From Lates calcarifer (taxonomy: Eukaryota; Chordata; Actinopteri; Centropomidae): a stretch of 64,000 nucleotides of DNA. The position numbers and the translations under genes were made by a program. The notes beneath the pieces were generated by a model. It had not been told where the DNA came from, did not search any database, and saw nothing but the letters and a program-made list of their open reading frames with translations. The stretch's first letter is position 1, and the number at the start of each line of letters is the position of its first letter. This document shows, piece after piece, positions 1 to 64,000 of this stretch. Location: contig NC_066851.1 of assembly GCF_001640805.2 (NCBI RefSeq), positions 22,572,110 to 22,636,109 on the forward strand, read 5' to 3'.

Positions 1-623
1 CTGCTCTCAGGAGCTCTGATAGACCAGGCCAAACACCTGGGCAACCTGACCTTCAACATCTGGAACAAGATGAAGGACATGGTCTCCTACAGTCCTGTGG
101 TTCTGGACCCAAACACTGCTCATTCAGGACTGATCCTGTCTGAAGATATGAGCGGTCTGAGCCCAGGAGAGAAACAACAGCTTCCTGACAATCCAGAGAG
201 ATTTGATCCGTACCGCTTTGTCCTGGGCTCTGAGGGGTTTAACTCAGGGACTCACAGCTGGGATGTCGAGTTGTAGAGAACACAAACTGGTCACTGGGTG
301 TGTCAGCAGAGTCTGTCCACAGGAAGGGAGACATACGGTCTGGATTATGGAGAATAGGGTTCTATGAAGGTAAATACTCAGCATGGTCACCACCAGCTCC
401 AGTCATTGACCTCCAGCAGAAGAAGAAGCTCCAGAGGATCAGAGTGAATCTGAACTGGAACAGAGGAAAGTTGTCGTTCTCTGATCCTGATACTAACACA
501 CACATATACACCTTCACACACACTTTCACTGAGAAACTGTTCCCATACTTTTACACTTGGGATGACGATAAATTCCCAGTGAAGATCTCACCACTGAAGG
601 TCTCTGTGACAGTGGATCATTAA
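1..623 (+). pseudogene. 3' end of a TRIM-like PRY-SPRY (B30.2) gene, frameshifted
   Basis: This is the last coding exon of a fish TRIM-family gene, cut off on the left by the window edge. The frame open from base 1 begins with a pre-PRY helix ([16 protein letters not shown]), then the PRY motifs LDPNTAH, LILSED and [11 protein letters not shown], then the SPRY start VLGSEGF and HSWDVE. It stops at a TAG at 274-276. The SPRY domain continues one frame over from 273 ([37 protein letters not shown]) to a TAA at 621-623. One missing base at about 270 (GAG followed by TTGTAG where GAGGTTGTAG is expected) explains the break. B30.2 domains of these E3 ligases bind protein ligands, often in immunity. 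The rest of the domain is uncorrupted, so a recent mutation or a sequence error is more likely than an old pseudogene. The RING, B-box and coiled coil would be upstream, so the exact family member (TRIM39-like, A33-like or NLRC3-like) cannot be named. Confidence 0.8.
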
Positions 624-1720
624 CACATTATTCCAAAGGTTTGTTTATTTTTATTTTAGTTCTCACTATTTTTCCTATTTGTACTTTTGTAGATTAACAG
701 TTTACTTTTTAATCTTTCATTGAACTTTTCATGTGTGTTAAAATGATTTCTCTTGTTTTCTGATCTTTAAATTGGGTTTGTTTAGCTTTTTGATGGACAC
801 TATTGTTTTAGATGATAGTTATGTCGTTATTATTGTTATTTTGACTTTGTGTGGAGCCATGAAAACCAGGTAACTGATGGATTATTTGTAATAGAAATTT
901 TTATAGTGTAATATTTCTACTTTTTACTATAGTGAATTTACTAAATACTTCCACCTTTGACATTTAAATAGAAACATTTTGTAGCTTCTCTATGCTAGAA
1001 GGAAAAATAATCTTGGAGCATTTTATTCACTGTAAATCAGAAGCAAACAGATGGAAGATAGGATCAGTGATCCGTACTGATTGGTCATCTTATTGTAATC
1101 AGTCCTGTATTGCAGACTCATAATTTCCATCCTGTAGCTTCTCCAGCAGCAACACTTTGTCTGTGAAGAGTGAAATAAAAAGAAACGATGCATAACACGT
1201 TTGGAGCGGCTCATTATTTAATGCCTCTTTGTTTCAGGGGCTGGATGTACTTCTTTTCACTTAAAATTTGAACAAAATATGTATTAAAAAACAAAAAATA
1301 TAGTTTGTTCTTTATGAAAGTATTAATCAGGGAGTGATTTAAATATTTAAATGAATAAACACTGAGTAATCCTAGTTGAGAATGACTGTGTAGATTTTCC
1401 TGTGGGTAACAACACAGTTTATGCAACAAATAAGTGGAACACAAGCACAGGGAGTGAAATAAAGTGAGAGAAAGACAAATATGTAACATTTTATTTTATT
1501 TTTCTCCCCATTTCTATTCCACTCTCCTGTCCATTTAAAAGCAGGGACGTAAGAAGCGCCATTACCTACGCAGGGGATTCCTCTGCCGGTGTTAACTCCT
1601 TACATACTAACATGCCGATTTTTAACATTTTTATAACATCCAGCATTAAACTTAAACACATTACCACCTTATGTTTCCGCAAAACTCACCCACAGTCAAA
1701 GATGATTTAAATTAATCATT
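624..1720. other. 3' flank of the SPRY gene and spacer before brf1
   Basis: This AT-rich stretch holds no recognisable gene. AATAAA hexamers at about 1174, 1353 and 1458 are candidate poly(A) signals for the SPRY transcript; I cannot choose among them. The minus-strand open frames here show no family motifs. Confidence 0.5.
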
Positions 1721-2045
1721 ATCCTGACACCGCTCCACCCCTCCGGGCTGCGTTGGTCTCGCCCGGGTCTCCCTAGCATCAAACGCACATGTTGGGTGTG
1801 TTGTGCGGAGGATTGCGCCGCTATTACAGCATTTAGCGAACCTGTGAGGGCTGTCACGCTGCTGTTTCCTCTGCACACAGCACAGACACAATGAAATAAG
1901 TCTGTCAGTCACCGAGGAACACCTGGAAAATCAGAGTTACCGCAGGAAACACGCACAGGTGTGCGGCGAGGAGGCTGACACGCGACTCAGCGTGGCTGCA
2001 GGCGGCTACTGTCGGACTCCACCGGGCTGAAGGTACGTCCACTGT
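1720..2045 (+). promoter_or_regulatory. brf1: CpG-rich probable brf1 promoter
   Basis: CpG dinucleotides become frequent between about 1725 and 2030, unlike the AT-rich flanks. This lies directly upstream of a good splice donor at 2033 and about 1.6 kb before the first coding exon. I see no clear TATA box. A CpG-type housekeeping promoter fits a general Pol III transcription factor. The transcription start cannot be set from sequence alone. Confidence 0.5.
1920..2032 (+). other. brf1: Probable non-coding leader exon of brf1 (5' end approximate)
   Basis: A strong donor (CTGAAG|GTACGT) ends this exon at 2032 in CpG-rich DNA. The first coding exon has its own acceptor at 3584-3585, which requires an upstream leader exon in the same orientation, and this is the best candidate. 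The start at 1920 is only a placeholder. Confidence 0.45.
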
Positions 2046-3585
2046 CAACACATGCTCTCATTACGTGTGTGTTAAACCTCCTAGGAGTCTGTCTAATTAA
2101 ACTTAGCCTCATTACAGCCTGTAGTTGTGTGTTAAAGTTGTTTGTTGGAGTCGGTTTTGCCGGTTAGCAGCGCTCCGTTAGCTTTTCCAGTCAGCTGTCA
2201 ACAGCTCCATGTGAGACAGCAGCTGCTCAACCGGCTAACTGCTCAAAACACACACAATGTGTAAATTAACTTAATGTAGAGGGGAAGAAGTGCGACAATT
2301 CAGAGCTTTCAGAGTCAGTTTAACCCCGCGAAGGACTCAACATGTAGACAGAGAGGAGGAAAACGCTGAGTTAGCCGCCGGGTGCTGAGCAGTGCCACGT
2401 AGCTAGCCGGTGAAGTTCTGCACAATCACTGCAGGAGGCTGCATCTACTGCACGTGATGATGATGATAACTGCTAATGGAAAAAAAAACCTGTGTTGGAA
2501 GAGACACCCTTTAACCGAAGTTAATGTCCCCCTACAGCCATGTAAACGAGTTCAGCAGGTCTTCACACACACACATGGTCAGGGCGGGTAAACACACGGG
2601 GGGGCCTCAGGGGCAAACATTTGTTGTTGGGCCGCTTATTGAGCACCTGTGCACAGGTTATCTTTTTTCAGCAAAGAAAATTGTCCATGTGGGCACCTGT
2701 AGGGCAATCTATTTACATCAAGATGCTTAAACCAGGTTAGAGCTGGAAAACTCTTATGACAATAAAAACAGCCACATCAGTTGATATTGATATTATATAA
2801 TTAACTGGATAAAGGTCAAATCATTATTTCTTTTAGGTTTAAAGGTTGGTTTTGCTCCTGAGTGAAAGTTGAAGAATCCAGATTGTTAACTGTGGTTTTA
2901 AACTTTTCTTTATGGGTCAGAACATGTGGATAATTTCACAAATCTGAGGTAGAAAAACAATTATAATAATAAAATCTGACCTCTCTATTCCTGTGATGTA
3001 ATTCTTGGATTATTTCTGTGCATGCTTAAAGCTTCATTTGTTCTAACCTATCAAGCTGCTCGACGCTAATGCTAAATCTTAATGCAGAAGAGAGCGGTGC
3101 GATATGTACATAAACACTTAGGCACTCAGCACTTTGCACTTTCATTCTTAGAGTTTCTTTGTAAACCGTTGTTTTGTCAGTGGTGTATTTTCTAAAGGTC
3201 TGCAACTAATAATCATTATAGACTAATCTGCTGCATGTTTTCCTGATTAACTGATATATTTTTGTTTTATAAAGTGTCAGAAATAATGACAAAAAGGTAT
3301 GTTAACTTCTAAGGCAATGTTAACTTCTATCTTCTACTGAAGTTAGCATGCTAACCAGCTAGCTCCAGCCTGTCTCGTTACTTTCCGATAGCGACTCAAT
3401 GTAGCATCTGCTCTGTAGTCTCCTCTCTAAAACCCCCAAACCCTCAGAGGAAGTACCAGTGTAAAAGGTGTAAGATCATTTTCCATAGGAACGTGCTAAT
3501 AAAAGTGTCACAGAAATACACAGTAATACACACACAGCCTCTCTGTGTAAATGCTGAGGTTTTGATTTCCATCTTTTCACGCCAG
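2033..3585 (+). other. brf1: brf1 leader intron
   Basis: This 1.55-kb intron is GT-AG bounded and has no coding signal. Its first 400 bases stay moderately CpG-rich. Bases 3197-3298 match the start of the dispersed GCTGCAACTAAT repeat described elsewhere in the window. Confidence 0.5.
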
Positions 3586-3611
3586 GCCTCGAGGCTTCCC
3601 CGAGCGACGCC

Positions 3612-63429
<59,818 letters not shown>

Positions 63430-64000
63430 GTGGGTGGGAGGCATGTTTAGTAGTTCATCGATCAGGGTTTGTATTCTGGTTTCTTCTAGAACAAATCATC
63501 TTAAAGCTGTATTTTTTTTCCTGCTGTGATTCCTACCAAGCCTTTGATTTTCCAAACTGATATTTCAAGTGTTAATACATAATTTAAGAGCATAATATGG
63601 GGTTTTATGTGCAGCATTAAGATCAAATAGATAAACGGATAGAAAGAAAATGTGTAATTCGTTAACTCATCTGTAAATTAACTAAGTGACTTCATTCAGT
63701 TTAAAGAAAAGGATCAGGAGATATCGAACCTCCTTGTTTAAACGTGGTGCCCATCATCTTAAACACCTCTAAATTTGATCAGATAATTAGTGTGTTCCCT
63801 CGTCTCGTTCACACTGTTACCTGTCATGTCAGCCATGAGGAGACCCCTGATAAACAACACCTAAAGCACACAGATCCATATTTAATTATGTGTGGGTCTG
63901 CTCAGCCCCCCTCCCATCCCTCGAACCATTAGATAATCTTCAATGCAAACAACAGATGCTCGATTGAATAAACGCAAGATGGATGGAGAGTGTTTACTCG
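63430..64000 (+). other. brf1: Start of brf1 intron 15
   Basis: AT-rich intron sequence up to the window edge; I see nothing coding in it. Confidence 0.5.

Overview
The window is vertebrate nuclear DNA, and the content points to a percomorph-type teleost fish. The exons are small and bounded by GT-AG. The introns are long and AT-rich, with many (CA/TG)n microsatellites and several dispersed repeats that I recognise as common in teleost genomes. I see no prokaryotic operon, CRISPR array, phage or plasmid feature.

Layout. (1) Positions 1-623 hold the 3' end of a B30.2/PRY-SPRY gene of the fish TRIM (A33-like/finTRIM) class, with a one-base frameshift near 270. (2) Most of the rest is one gene on the + strand, brf1, the BRF1 (TFIIIB 90 kDa) subunit of RNA polymerase III initiation factor TFIIIB. 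I find a probable non-coding leader exon ending at 2032 and 15 coding exons between 3612 and 63429. They give about 607 codons; the last exon(s), encoding the C-terminal tail, lie beyond 64000. All junction phases agree. The exception to an intact reading frame is one extra G in the first coding exon (3639-3641), which breaks the frame inside the zinc ribbon and is probably a homopolymer sequence error. (3) Nested inside the 9.6-kb fifth intron of brf1, on the opposite strand, is a complete four-exon BTBD6 gene (BTB-BACK-PHR; 26870 down to 23691; 548 aa) with its own CpG-rich promoter region holding a full CRE palindrome. As I recall, human BTBD6 and BRF1 also sit together on opposite strands at 14q32.33, so this looks like a conserved nested arrangement.

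The introns, including a 21.5-kb one between coding exons 11 and 12, hold no further recognisable protein-coding gene. They contain microsatellites, MITE-like elements with terminal inverted repeats, a decayed Tc1-like transposase tail, a decayed LINE reverse-transcriptase tail, SINE-like fragments with Pol III B-box sequences, and a 145-bp tandem repeat.

I did not find a clearly new biological system. The observations most worth checking are: the frame-breaking extra G in brf1; a (TG)n tract in the acceptor region of brf1 coding exon 3 together with a weak donor, in an exon that can be skipped in frame; the nested antisense btbd6 and its possibly bidirectional CpG island; and a CTCF-like site just after coding exon 2. 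All family calls come from reading the sequence and recalled knowledge of the families; no database search was run.
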